This document shows, in pieces, positions 24,323-35,762 of a DNA stretch of 64,000 nucleotides (position 1 is the stretch's first letter; every line of letters begins with the position of its first letter). A model generated the notes under the pieces. It was not told where the DNA came from, did not search any database, and saw only the letters and a list, made by a program, of their open reading frames with translations. This DNA is from Cocos nucifera. Lineage: Eukaryota > Streptophyta > Magnoliopsida > Arecales > Arecaceae. Made by a program: the position numbers and the translations under genes. Location of the stretch: positions 1-64,000 of the forward strand of contig QRFJ01003322.1 in the NCBI GenBank assembly GCA_006176705.1, given 5' to 3'.

Positions 24323-24530
24323 AGAGTGGTAAAACTATTTTACTGGTGGTAGCTATTTTATTTTTAGATTTCATTACATATATATCACATTAGATCCTAA
24401 ATTTATAAGATTTATAGATCTTATCTATAGTTCTTAAAAAATTAATTAGATTAATTTTTAATTCTACTGCATTTAATTTTTGAAAAAAAAATTGAAAGGA
24501 GAGCTAGAAATCTCGCATGCAACCTATCAA

Positions 24531-24546
24531 TGGTATTAGAGTAACT
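24531..24546 (+). other. Primer binding site of B2
   Basis: TGGTATTAGAGTAACT, one base from the LTR end; initiator tRNA-Met type with one C-to-T change in the core. Confidence 0.85.
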
Positions 24547-24656
24547 AGGTTGATTAATGTGATGTATATGCATGATTAGATTATTTATTTGGATTAGATT
24601 TAAATAATAATCTAATTTTTAAATATAAAAATAAATTTATGATCACATGGACTGAA

Positions 24657-24702
24657 GGTTGTCCTCTTGTAAGGTTTATCCCTTACAGTGAAAAGGTTGT
24701 CC
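24657..24702 (+). repeat. Hairpin between GGTTGTCC direct repeats
   Basis: GGTTGTCC (24657-24664), stem GTAAGG (24669-24674), 6-base loop, CCTTAC (24681-24686), GGTTGTCC (24695-24702). The same layout is found twice in the B1 leader. Its place about 130 bases after the primer site resembles where packaging or dimerisation signals lie in other retroelements; that role is inferred. Confidence 0.55.
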
Positions 24703-25353
24703 AGATATGTTGCTGATCTAAAACATTAATCATAAAAATTTAGATCTGATCTAATAGTTTTTATGATATGATTGAATTATTTTAATCTAATTTTTAATCA
24801 TAGATAAGTGTTTAGATTAGATCTAAAATGGTTCATAATTTTTATGTATTGTACATTGATTTAGATTAAAACCTACAACTAGTACTATTTGTAAAATGAG
24901 CCGACCCATTTTTGAAATGAGTCGACCCATTTAGTGAACGGTGCTAGATTGTAAAAGAACCTTGCAAAATTTTTAAAAATATTTTCAAAATATCAAACCC
25001 CAACCCTCAGCCCAAAAATTTAATTAAAAATTAAGGATTATGAATTAGGATCTAGAATTATGAATTAAAAATCCTAAGTCATTGATCATAATTTTTGGAT
25101 TATTGGATTAGATGAATTAGATCTATTAATTAGATTAGATATGAAGTTAGTTAAAGAATGGACTAAATTAGAGTAATTGATCAAATCTAATCAAATATTA
25201 ATTTAGATTAGGTCCAGAACTCTTTAGACTCAATTATAATAGTTATAGTTGGTCAAGTCCATGCCTTTAACAAGAATCAAATAGACTTGATTCATGGCTA
25301 CGCGATTGAACATGAAATTACTAGGTTGATCAAATTAAAACTAATGAACTGGA

Positions 25354-25470
25354 TGGTGTCTAAGGTAAATTTGGCAGTTCAGACTAATGATTTTTAATTG
25401 GGAGCTACTCGTACTGATTTGATCTTTAACAAGTTAATGGCACATCCCTTCTACTGATCTCACTTACCTG
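25354..25470 (+). other. Splice-donor-like / complementary leader module of B2
   Basis: TGGTGTCTAAGGTAAATTTG (25354-25373) and CTCACTTACCTG (25459-25470), about 90 bases apart. The first is one base from AAGGTAAGT; the second is its reverse complement and equals the U1 snRNA 5' end. Confidence 0.55.
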
Positions 25471-25986
25471 GCCATCCTGGTAAATTAGATTTTGATTAGA
25501 TCACTTGGTGATTTAGGCTCACCCATGTTAATTAGGTAAATCAGTGTGACTGATTTAGGTGCTTCTAATGCTGGCTTGAATTAGATCCTTTTTTATCTGA
25601 CTTGGTAAGGTCAGTGGGAGGATCAAAATTGGCTGGTTTATCCTCTCTTTTCTTCTTAAAATGACTTAATCAAATTTTCTAAAATTATTAGATCCTTAAA
25701 AATGATAAAGTTATGATGATAACTAAGTCATAGCCTCTTATTAAGTTGAGTGATAATGGATTCATTAGTTTGATAATCATTAAAGGCCCAAAGGCCTGGT
25801 GCTTATTAACTAATGAAATTATCATTCATAATATGATAATTTGATTGTATCTTTCTAATGATGGTCAGATTGGCCGAATAAAGTCGGGTCTGATCATTTA
25901 TTAGTTAGATGCACCAAATATGGTCATGTTAATGGTTGGACCTATCCAGACCTTTTTAATGGAGGCTAAAGCCTACTAATTAGATT

Positions 25987-27607
25987 TGATAAGAGCGCGA
26001 CGTTGTCGTTAAGATACTATATTTATCAATTTAATCTAATTTCTTAAAATAATTAAAAATATATAGATAGCAGTGAGTCGGATCGAATCCATAGGGAAGG
26101 TAGTATTTTTAGATTTAAAATCTTTGATTTTATATATATATAAAAAAAAGAGTTTTAAAATCAAAGGTGAAGTCAAAAGCGAAAATTAAAAGGTGCAAAA
26201 ATTTAAACTTGGTACTAAGATCTACTAGTTATATCTTAGCATCTACTTGCAATAAAATAAAAAGTAATAATTAAAGTATAGAAATTAAATTATAATAAAA
26301 ATAAAGAGTATGAAATTAAAGAATATAAAAATAAAAATTACATTAATTAAAAGTTCATAATTTAAATATATAAAATTTAAAAAATAAAAAAATAAAATAA
26401 ACTGATCTTTGATCTTGGATTGACATTGGCAGAAAGATGGTGTAGAAGCCCAGCTCTTCTTTTCAGCATCCGTTGCTTTGAAGCAGCCTCTAATCCAAAG
26501 CCTGGCTTCACCTTGTACCAAAGCTTCACTTTGATCGAAGATTATGAATTCTAAAAGTCTGGGGTCTTATTTATAGAGCTAGGAGGATTGGAGACTTTTC
26601 TACACGCAATGTGGGACTAAGGAGGTCTTTAATCATCAAAATATGGAGAAATCTAAGTGAAAATCAAATTAAAAAGAGTTCTGGATGAATTCTGTTGAAG
26701 TCTGGTGAAATCTAGCCATTCAATAGGAATTCAATGAACCAAAAATCATCAAAATTGGATGTGTATCGATCTAGATTAGGTCGGATTAAATTTTGGCCAT
26801 TGATCGTATGTTTGATGGAGAAAATCTGACCGTTGATCATGTGTTGGGAGTCCTAATCACCGTCGAAAGCTTTCTCTACCGTTGGATCATCTCCTGGATC
26901 GAGCGTTGCCATTAGATGGTGATCCGTGTGAAGTCTGAAGTAGAAAATTCTCTCCACCGTCCGATCTTGACCGCAAGCAACCATAGATGCACGATCGCGC
27001 AATTATTATTTTTGTGGACCGCATGGATCAACTTCACTGCACACCACAACGAAACAGCACCTCCTGTCGCTAAGTGAAAAGTCCAAAATGCCCTATGGGC
27101 CATGATAGATTTTCTGTAAACCCTTTAAGAGTCTAGGTCCACCACATGTCGCTCCATGATTCGTCAATTTCTGCTGAGCTGGCGGTCCACGCCTAGATCA
27201 TAGACCGACTGACGGCTTCTGCAGTTGAGTCGGCTATCGTGGCTGGCTTCGTCAGCTTGGCTCGGCACATTTGGACACACCGACTGATATGATACGGCGG
27301 CTTGAGCCGATTGAGCCGTATGTTATTTTTTATTTAATTTTTATTTATTTTATTTCTTTAGAAATTCATATCTTCTCCATTTTAGCTTCATTTTGTATGA
27401 AACTTATTTCATTATGATAAAAAAATAAGCTCTTTTTATTGATTATAAAATTTTATTTTTTAATTTTATTATTTTTTAATTAATTTTTTAATTAATAAAA
27501 ATATGAATTTCTTAAAAATATATAAAAATTGATCATTAATTCTTAAAAATTAATATAAATTAATTAATAAATTAAAACTTTTATTGATGAATTTATGATA
27601 CTTATCA
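25987..27607 (-). mobile_element. 3' LTR of G2
   Basis: 1621 bp. The plus strand starts TGATAAGAGCGCGACG and ends ATACTTATCA. TTATTTATA at 26567-26575 is the TATA box on the minus strand. It aligns throughout with 39002-40658. Confidence 0.92.
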
Positions 27608-27620
27608 CACCCCCCAACTT
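27608..27620 (-). other. Polypurine tract of G2
   Basis: Minus strand reads AAGTTGGGGGGTG directly before the 3' LTR, preceded by GCAAAGCTT, the usual arrangement in Athila/Tat elements. It would prime plus-strand DNA synthesis. Confidence 0.85.
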
Positions 27621-28273
27621 AAGCTTTGCTCATCCTCGAGTAAAGAAAGAATTTAGTTTTAAATATCTTTTAACTTTAGAGTTTTGAATTTTTTCTAAGC
27701 AGTTTTTAAAATGGCCATTGATATTTAGTAGAGTTTAAGTGAGATATATTATTAAAATATTAATACTTATTAATAAAAAAATTAAATAAAGAACATTAAA
27801 TTTTTCTAAACTTTTTCTAAATTATCCCACATTTATCTCTGATTTATCTAAACTTTCATATAGGCAAGTATATTGCTACTTTCATCCTTCATTTATTAAT
27901 TTTTATTTTTACATTACCCACTTTTTGATGCGCTCGATTACTCGATGGAAAATCAATATATATTTTTTTTAAACATTGTACCACTATTGAGTGTCTTAAC
28001 CCCTTAAGCTTTCTATTTGATCCATGTAGCGAGTCCTAGACCAATGACTTCCAAACCAGTTGGCTTTAGGATACTAGATATAAAATACCCCTCGAGCTTA
28101 CTAGCTCGAATCAAATAGGCTATGAGTTAAGACTAGCTTTATAACGAGCTTTTTTGCCCTTTCCATCTTTTGATGCGAAACTCAATGCTTGCTTAGATAA
28201 AGAAGCCCGGTTACTCAGTGAGAAGTGCTTAAAAACTATTTTATTTAATTTTTTATATGAAGAAACATATAGT
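27621..28273 (-). other. 3' non-coding region of G2
   Basis: A/T-rich with no conserved frame. The ATAGT at 28269-28273 is the left copy of the A2 target duplication. Confidence 0.7.
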
Positions 28274-29034
28274 TGAAGGGAAATCCTGATTTTCCGGTCC
28301 AGGTTCGTCCAGATCTGATTAGATCAAGAGATATATTTCAAAATTTTCTCTTGATCTCAATCAGATCTTGATAAGTTTTAGATCTGATTATTATTATTTT
28401 AATAAATAAAATAAAAAGAGAGAATTAGGCGCCCTCTAAGGAGGGAATCCAGGGGTCTCTATTTCCAACAATCGATTTAGATCTGATTTCACAAAGGGTT
28501 GTGATGTTGAGAGGAAGAGGAGTTGGATCACAAGAGGTCTATAAATAAGACCCTGCGCCCAACCTAATCCTAAGTGAAAGCGAATGCAATTGAGAAACCC
28601 CACGCCCCAAGGCTGCCTCTCCCTCCTTCTCCATGCCATAGCTTCTTCTCCCTTGCTCTCCACGTCCAAAAGGTTGTTTGGATTCTTAGGTTGGTGTGAT
28701 TCAGATCAAGGAAAGGCGATCAAAGCAAGAAGGCTGCGCTACTGCAAAAGGACGACTGCAGATCTTCAAAAAGAGTTTTGAAGATCCTCCAGATCAGATC
28801 CAGATTTGATTTGGAGTGTGATAGAGAAGAAGAGAACTCCAGATCCAACCCGAGTGGATACCGGTAGAGGCAGGCGCTTGGTGGCTAGAGATCCAGAACC
28901 TTTCGCTGCAATCAGGATCATCTACAGGGTAATAGGATTACCCAAATCAGGTAAATTAAATTTGATTACTAATTGATTCTTTCGTAGTTTTGGTGGTGTG
29001 TATTATTGATTTAGTTGTCTGTAAACATATATAG
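28274..29034 (-). mobile_element. Rearranged remnant of A2 3' LTR
   Basis: 28274 to about 28423 is the expected reverse-oriented last 150 bp of the LTR. From about 28424 to 28975 the next ~550 bp of the LTR lies in the opposite, sense orientation (TATA box TATAAATAAG at 28540-28549, GGATTACCC near 28936). The remaining ~60 bp before the Ns match nothing else here. Either a small inversion or a misjoin beside the gap. Confidence 0.8.
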
Positions 29035-29412
29035 NNNNNNNNNNNNNNNNNNNNNNNNNNNNNNNNNNNNNNNNNNNNNNNNNNNNNNNNNNNNNNNNNN
29101 NNNNNNNNNNNNNNNNNNNNNNNNNNNNNNNNNNNNNNNNNNNNNNNNNNNNNNNNNNNNNNNNNNNNNNNNNNNNNNNNNNNNNNNNNNNNNNNNNNNN
29201 NNNNNNNNNNNNNNNNNNNNNNNNNNNNNNNNNNNNNNNNNNNNNNNNNNNNNNNNNNNNNNNNNNNNNNNNNNNNNNNNNNNNNNNNNNNNNNNNNNNN
29301 NNNNNNNNNNNNNNNNNNNNNNNNNNNNNNNNNNNNNNNNNNNNNNNNNNNNNNNNNNNNNNNNNNNNNNNNNNNNNNNNNNNNNNNNNNNNNNNNNNNN
29401 NNNNNNNNNNNN
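29035..29412. other. Assembly gap (378 N)
   Basis: Unresolved bases. The gap replaces at least most of the 3' LTR and the RT-RNase H part of A2, several kb by comparison with other Copia elements, so its nominal length cannot be the true one. Reading frames running through it have no meaning. Confidence 0.98.
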
Positions 29413-31587
29413 CTTTCCAATGCCGCTATCTTGAATAAACTATTTTTCAAGAAAGATGGCATGTCGACTCACAATCACATTGTGGTCTTCTGGAATGTAG
29501 AAATAGTATCCTAATGACTCTTTAGGATATCCTATGAATCGAGCTCTAAAGGACCTAAACTCTAACTTGTCCGCTTGTTGTCTTTTGACATGAGCCGGAC
29601 AACCCCAAATTCTGAGATGACTCAGACTTGGTTTCTTACCGTGCCATATCTCATACGGTGTGGTAGGAACGGTTTTAGAGGGAAACCCTATTCAGTAGAT
29701 AAATTGAAGTTAACAATGAGTGTCCCCAAAGAAAATCAGGGAGGTCTGTGAAGCTCATCATGGATCGAACCATATCCAATAGAGTCCGATTTCTCCGTTC
29801 TGAAACCCCGTTGAGTTGAGGTGTTCCTGGTGGAGTCCATTGAGAGACTATGCCATTTTCCTTGAGATAGTCTAGGAATTTCCGGCTAAGGTATTCACCT
29901 CCTCGATCTGATCGAAGAACCTTAATGGGTTTTTTAGTTTGTTTTTCTACTTCATGTCTGAATTCTTTGAACTTTTCAAAAGCTTCAGACTTGTGTCTCA
30001 TAAGATACACATACCCATACCTAGACAGATCATCGGTAAAGGTAATGAAGTAGACAAAATTGCCTCTAGCCGGCACATCAAATGGGCCGCACACATCAGT
30101 ATGTACTAGGGCAAGGAGATCTGTGGCCCTCTCCCCATGTCCAACAAAAGGGAGTTTAGTCATTTTGCCTTGAAGACAAGATTCACAAGTTGGATATGAC
30201 TCAAAAGTCAATGGACTCAATAGCCCATTTTTCTCCAATTTGTTGATCCTATCTTCTGCTATATGACCTAATCTCAGGTGCCATAGATATCTATCGTTTG
30301 GACTATCCCTAGGTCGTTTGGCATTCACGTTTTGCTCGATAGTTAGAATAGGTACATCAATATGTAGCTGATAAAGACCATTAATAAGGAAACCATTTGC
30401 AATTTTATTTCTTTCATAAAGAATGTTACAATGGTCCTTAAAGAAGGTAATCACATAGCCTTCTTGTGCTAAGCATGAAACAGAAATCAAATTCCTGCTA
30501 GCTGCAGGCACATAATAACAGTCTTTCAAAACTAAGTCTAAACCAGATGGTAATCGAAGAGGGTATGTTCCCACGGCTACTGCAGCAACTCTTGCTCCAT
30601 TACCGATGCGTAGGATCATGTCTCCATCCCTCAGCCTCCTGCTATCCTCAAGACCCTGCATGGAAGTGCACAGATGAGCACTAGAACCAGAGTCAAGCAC
30701 CCAACTGGATGCAGAAGAAACCGTAAGGTTAGACTCAATAACGAGCATACCTCCAGAAGGACCTTCCTTCTTGTTCTTCAGGGTGGCCAGGTAAGTAGGG
30801 CAGTTCCGCTTCCAATGGCCGTCGCTGTTGCAATGGAAACACTTTCCTTTGACATCGGCCTTTTTCTTCGGCTCTGCCTTCTTCTTCTTTGATCCTTCCA
30901 CCTTTTGCTTTTTCACAGACTTCTTTTTCTTTCCATAAGACTTTCTTTTGGAAGAAGTCCGTTCCATAGCAAGAACTGAGCCTTTAGAACCTTTCATAGA
31001 AAGCTCAGCGGTAACCAGCATATTCATTAATTCGGCCAAGGAAATTTTGAAGTTTATGCATGTGGTAATTCATGATGAATTGCCCATATGCATCAGTCAA
31101 GGATTGCAGAATAATATCGTTCTGCAGGTCCAAGTCTAACTTCACACCGAGCTTCTCAAGCTCTTCCATGTCCTTGATCATTGTCAGACAGTGATCTTGG
31201 ACTGACTGCCCATCACGCATCTTAGCCTTAAAAAGTCATTTCGTGACTTGATATTTGGCTGCGCGACTCTGTTCACCAAACATCTCCTGCAGGTGAGCCA
31301 ACATTTGGCGAGCAGTCCCGATATCTTCATGTTGGCGCTGGAGCTCATCAGACATCGAGCCCAACATGTAATATCTGGCTTTATTATCTTCGTCTATCCA
31401 TTTTTCTAGAGACGCTCTCTGTTCAATGGATGGACGGGCTGGTAAGGTGGGAGGGTCCTGGTCCAAAACATGGGTTAACTTCTCGAAACCCAAAATAATT
31501 TTGTAGTTCCTGAGCCAATCTTTATAATTGGGTCCAGGTCAGTCTATGTGTGTCCAGGATACGTGCCAATGGGTTGGACGCAGACAT
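29413..31587 (-). pseudogene. A2 Copia gag-pol, gag to integrase C-terminus, frameshifted
   Basis: Gag would start at 31587 (MSASNPLARIL). A frameshift near 31530 leads into the 85-codon segment 31493-31236 (FEKLTHVLDQDPP, typical UBN2-type gag). A second segment is 31220-31005 and a third shift leads into the long open stretch 31039-29675. Another shift near 29680 leads into the integrase C-terminus with WGCPAHVK and FIGYPKES (about 29650-29500). Near 29430 a stop replaces a Gln-like codon. The frame then enters the gap. Only four or five small lesions over 2.2 kb: the least decayed pol in the window. Confidence 0.9.
29675..31039 (-). CDS. A2 Gag zinc knuckle-protease-integrase open stretch (454 aa)
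   Basis: Uninterrupted part of the A2 polyprotein. Residues 26-66 are Lys-rich. Residues 67-80 form an intact CX2CX4HX4C zinc knuckle that binds element RNA. Asp116 in LDSGSS is the protease active site. H254, H259, C285 and C288 form the integrase zinc-binding motif. D315 (VHTD), D378 (RSDRGGEY) and E414 (NGVSERRN) form a complete DD35E catalytic set. The first Met is not the natural start because gag lies upstream in other frames. The frame ends by a shift just after a YLLNR motif, so full integrase is not made. All catalytic residues are kept, unlike in the other copies, which suggests recent activity of family A. Confidence 0.85.
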   Translation of the reverse strand: MAELMNMLVTAELSMKGSKGSVLAMERTSSKRKSYGKKKKSVKKQKVEGSKKKKAEPKKKADVKGKCFHCNSDGHWKRNCPTYLATLKNKKEGPSGGMLVIESNLTVSSASSWVLDSGSSAHLCTSMQGLEDSRRLRDGDMILRIGNGARVAAVAVGTYPLRLPSGLDLVLKDCYYVPAASRNLISVSCLAQEGYVITFFKDHCNILYERNKIANGFLINGLYQLHIDVPILTIEQNVNAKRPRDSPNDRYLWHLRLGHIAEDRINKLEKNGLLSPLTFESYPTCESCLQGKMTKLPFVGHGERATDLLALVHTDVCGPFDVPARGNFVYFITFTDDLSRYGYVYLMRHKSEAFEKFKEFRHEVEKQTKKPIKVLRSDRGGEYLSRKFLDYLKENGIVSQWTPPGTPQLNGVSERRNRTLLDMVRSMMSFTDLPDFLWGHSLLTSIYLLNRVSL

Positions 31588-33450
31588 TTTCCTGTAGAGA
31601 GTCAAAGATTCTAGTTAGATACTGTAATTTTGACTTGACCAATTTATTTAGGGATTTTATTTTTAAACAAATTAGCTCCCACTATTTTCTCGGATCCCTA
31701 CACTCCCTCTGTAGAGATGCGAAAAATCTCCATGATTAATGATTTCTAGTGGGTGGTGCGGTCTCACCAACTGACTCATCACCTCACCTAACAGTTATTG
31801 GTGATGGGTTAGCCAATGAGTGAACAACTCTTGTTCAATGATTCTCTAATCATGGTGCACCCAAACTTGGTCTCTAATTCATGAATCTCACCGTATCCGG
31901 AAATATTGATCCACTCCTTAGTTAAGTCAGACCCACCATTTGCATAGACTGGGTTCCTAATTGAGTCTCTCACCGTATCCAGAAATATTGAGCCCAACTC
32001 ATCCTCCAGCCCATAGCATCCAATGCCTAATAGACATGGTTGCATCTTCCCGGTGCAACTGAGCCACTGTATCCAGTCCGAGAACAATCAACCCCGGGAA
32101 GGGCCCGCACATCTACAATGGTGGAAGACCTCAGACTTAATCTTTTCTTAGGGAGAATTGATTCAGGTCTCATTAAACTAGACTTGTCATAGTCATAACA
32201 ATTATGACTAACCTAGTGGCATGGGTTAGCTCGGATTATTGACCACCTCAGATCAGAACTGTGTCAACAGATATGGCCAGGTAAGTGAGACCGGTGGAAG
32301 GAATATGCCATTAACTCGTACAAGAACGCATTCAGGTCGAGTAGCTTCCAATTAAAAACCAGTCGGTCGTATGTGCCAAACTTACCTTAGACACCAAATT
32401 GTTGAGTCCAGAACCAATTGGGTTAGCCTACAATCCAGACTCTAACCTCTGAGCCTAATTAGGTCTTGCTTGATCGTGACTCGATCTTGACCCAGACTTA
32501 ATCCTATTAGGCTGGTCAATTTAAGCATTGTTGATCCCATCTAACCAACTCTTGATTCGGTTTGATCAACCGCTTAGACCTAATTGAGCTACCCAAGCCC
32601 GAACCCAGTATTATGAATATGTCTTAGATCTGAAAATTCTCAATTTTAGACCTAATTAATATTCCATAATCTTAATTCTTAATTAAGTAGGGTTCATAAA
32701 CAAAATATGCACAATAAATCCTAGGGTTTCAGGATCTAGGGTTTTGCAGAAAGTAAGTTTTGGGTTTCTGATTAAGGACGAACACGCAGCACCCCTACAC
32801 ATCATAAGAACACCCCATCGAATGGGAAGAGAGGGCCTTTAAACCCTTCTTCGTTCTTATGACCGGACGGCCAAGAGGAACGCCTTAATCAGGAACATGT
32901 AAATACTACAAAACAGTTTTAGATCTATATCATATATCTCATATACAAATTAGATCTAATCATGGCATATTTTGCATACATCTCATGTATCAAATCATGC
33001 ATATTTTCAGATCTAAATTATCTCATAATAATCTAAAAAATTAGATTTAAATTGATCTAATCAAAATAAATTCTAATCTAGATAATTATGTAGAACTATT
33101 CTACAACTAGTCTAGACATGCATCAATCATATCTCATATGATATTTAAAATTAAATAATTTTTATTTGCTATTTTTTAGATGTTATTATAACACTTATAA
33201 TATCAAAAAATAGTAAATAAATAGATCTAAAATATGATTTAATCAGAATTAAATCAAAACATGCAAGACTATTCTATAGAACTATTCTATTTTAGAACTA
33301 GTCATGCATATCTTTCTAATCTTAGATCCAAATCATTTAATTTTAATTTTTTCTGATTTCAGATCTGATCACATCTCATGTGACATCTAAAATCACTTTA
33401 TTTTTAATTAAAATAAATTTAAAATCAGATCTAAACAATTTTAGAACCAT
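31588..33450 (-). other. 5' leader of A2
   Basis: Non-coding, ~1.86 kb. The splice-donor-like module lies at 32278-32397 (CAGGTAAGT at 32278-32286; CCAAACTTACCTTAGACACC at 32376-32395, plus-strand view). A direct repeat CTCACCGTATCCRGAAATAT occurs at 31887 and 31969, 82 bp apart. The part near the primer site is A/T-rich with many AGATCTA words. Confidence 0.78.
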
Positions 33451-33464
33451 TGGCTCTGATACCA
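33451..33464 (-). other. Primer binding site of A2
   Basis: Minus strand TGGTATCAGAGCCA, identical to A1; initiator tRNA-Met type. Confidence 0.92.
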
Positions 33465-33466
33465 GT

Positions 33467-35757
33467 TGAAGGGAAAATCCTGATTTTTCCCGGATCCAGG
33501 TTCGTTCAGATCTGATCAGATCAAGAGATATATTTCAAAAATTTTTCTCTTTGATCTAATCAGATCTTGATATGTTTTAGATCTAATTCTTATTATTTTA
33601 ATAAATAAAATAAAATAAGATAAATTAAATCAAATTTAATTTACCTTGATTTGGGTAATCCTATTACCCTGTTGATGATCCTGATTTGCAGCGGAAGGTT
33701 CTGGATCTAGCCACGCAAGCGCCTGGCCTCTACCGGTATCCACTCGGGTTGGATCTGGAGATCCTCTTCTTCTCTATCACACCTCCAAAAATTAGATCTG
33801 GATCTGATCTGGAGGATCTTCAAAACTCTTTTGAAGATCAGCAGTCGTCCTTTGCAGCAGCGCAGCCTTCTTGCTTTTGATCGCCTTTCTTTGATCTGAA
33901 TCGCACCAACCAAGGTCCAAAACTCCTTTTGGACGTGGAGAGCAAGGGGAGAAGAAGCTATGGCATGGAGAAGGAGGGGAGAGGCAGCCTTGGGGCATGG
34001 GGTTTCTCAATTGCATTCCTTTCACTTAATTGAGTTGGGCGCAGGGTCTTATTTATAGACTAACTTGTGATCCAACTCCTCTTCTTCCCAACCAATCACA
34101 ACCCTTTGTGAAATCAGATCTAAATCTGATTGGTGGGAATAGAGTCCCCTGGATTCCTCCTTAGAGGGTGCCTAAGACCAGTCAAAGTTGGTTCTTAGGA
34201 GAACTCTAATTGGAATCCAAAAGGGAGATGGAGTCCTTGTCCAACAAGGACTCCTAGGCGCCTCCAACTTGGGCACACGCCACCCTTGGCGTGCGCCCTT
34301 CTCCTTGCCAGGTTCTGGCAGGGGGACAGGCCCCCACCAGCTCTCCAATAGGTGCATGACATGTGGTCAAAAGTCAAAGTGTCAATGGTCAACATTTGAC
34401 CAGTCAAAGGTAGACTTTTGACCAAAGTCAAAGAACAAGAAATGGCAGGTGACCAAAAATGGCAGGTAATGTCTTACAAAATAAGACAACCTTTTCTGAC
34501 TTGGACAACCTCCAGTCAGACCATATGAAGGCCTCTGATTGAGCACAAACTCCTTTGGCTCAGTCAGGACAACTTATTTATGATAGTAAAAGAAGAACGT
34601 TAGGTTCAATCGAGTGCTAGCACGATTTTCCTTGAACCTAATTGAATCTCATTCAGATCAATTGAACTAGATCAGTTCAATTGATGATCACCAGATTCAA
34701 ACCCTTGTTTGTGTGACCCAGTTAGGTTCAGTTCTGTATGGTAATGGGATATGTCATGATCTCTATCATCGACATCATCGAAACTCCTTTCGATGGATCA
34801 GAACTCTTCTGATTCGAACAGCTAGAATGATCGATCATCTAAATCATTCTAATTGCTCCCAAAATCCACCAGTGACACCTAGCAGTATATGGTGGCAACC
34901 CATCAGAGCTGAATGCGAACCTCTTGGTGCAGCTACCTGTGTGATTAAGTTCTTCTATCTTGAGCCCCGATCAGATTAGGGTTAAGGTGAACTCGTCAAA
35001 CCCTAGTCTCTGTCATATGATGTAATCATTCGATTCGAGTCCAATGTGAAAATCTAAATAGAAACTCTTTCTATTATTTCACTCTACCATGGCCATGGAT
35101 TTCTGGACTTGATTCTCATGATCATCATAGGGCTGCTCCTCTACCACCGAGGTAGATAGATTCCATCTTGATGCAATCCAGTTCCTACAATGAACATGCT
35201 ATAGCCAACATACACCTCAGGGTTCCATATGGCTAGGAGACCGAGTAATGGTGTAGTCAAACTATAACACCCTCAAGGTGAACTGCCGATGCATCCTCAG
35301 GTCAAAGAACCAGACACACTACTGCAGCATCGAGTCAGTCATTGACGAGAAGGTAGACTTCCTAATGACTACTCGAGGTGGTCACGCTCAGTGCCCTCGT
35401 TCTCTAACGAGTACCTGTACTCTCGCTCCGGTGTCTCCACACCGTAGACTCAAGACTCATCTACTAAAGAGAAGCGATCATACACCAACCTTCCGGATCA
35501 ATCACCATCCTCGTGATGATCCTATGGTCGGGAGCTGTTTATGAGTTAATAATGATTATTCATGTCTTAAATTTTCAACTCTTAAAAATATGAATTATCA
35601 TTACCATTAACTCAAAGGATGTATCACAGACACTAAATACACAGGTGTGATAGAAAATAACCCATTTCATTAATTATAGTCAAAATTATAATTTTGCCCC
35701 TAGAAGTGTATTACAAGTGTCAACCAATTCTGGCTTCTAGGGCACATATATCTAACA
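33467..35757 (-). mobile_element. 5' LTR of Copia A2
   Basis: Complete 2291-bp LTR. In element sense it begins TGTTAGATATATGTGCCC and ends TTTTCCCTTCA. TATA box at 34058-34049. A CAATTGAACT inverted repeat in U3 (about 34659-34683) is conserved in all copies. Small frames inside it have no protein similarity I can recognise. Confidence 0.94.
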
Positions 35758-35762
35758 ATAGT

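Larger units (their letters stand above)
22035..24529 (+). mobile_element. 5' LTR of B2
   Basis: 2495 bp, TGTTGGGAATAG...CAACCTATCA. Repeated at 50901-53440 over its whole length. Contains a ~31-bp minisatellite (22971-23260) and a palindrome near its 3' end (24306-24322). Confidence 0.92.
24547..25981 (+). other. 5' leader of B2, part 1
   Basis: Non-coding; it continues at 40664-40935 after the G2 insertion. It holds the small hairpin at 24669-24686, the splice-donor-like module at 25354-25470 and a stretch homologous to B1 hairpin 2 near 25860-25905. No gene is seen. Confidence 0.78.
28274..35757 (-). mobile_element. Copia A2 inserted in G2, with assembly gap
   Basis: Both outer ends are true family A LTR ends (TGAAGGG at 28274, ...TCTAACA at 35757) and both are flanked by ATAGT (28269-28273, 35758-35762). 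The right LTR, primer site, leader and gag to integrase are well preserved. The left part (3' LTR, RT, RNase H) is mostly missing through the gap and a local inversion. Confidence 0.93.

Noticed and set aside
28956..29462. Open frames on both strands through the N run
   Set aside because: They exist only because N codons hold no stops; the flanking codons are LTR and integrase sequence.
34713..35544. 88-codon frames in the A2 5' LTR and the matching minus frame at 43036-43290
   Set aside because: They lie in U3 of the LTR; the similarity between them is DNA homology of LTR copies, not a gene.
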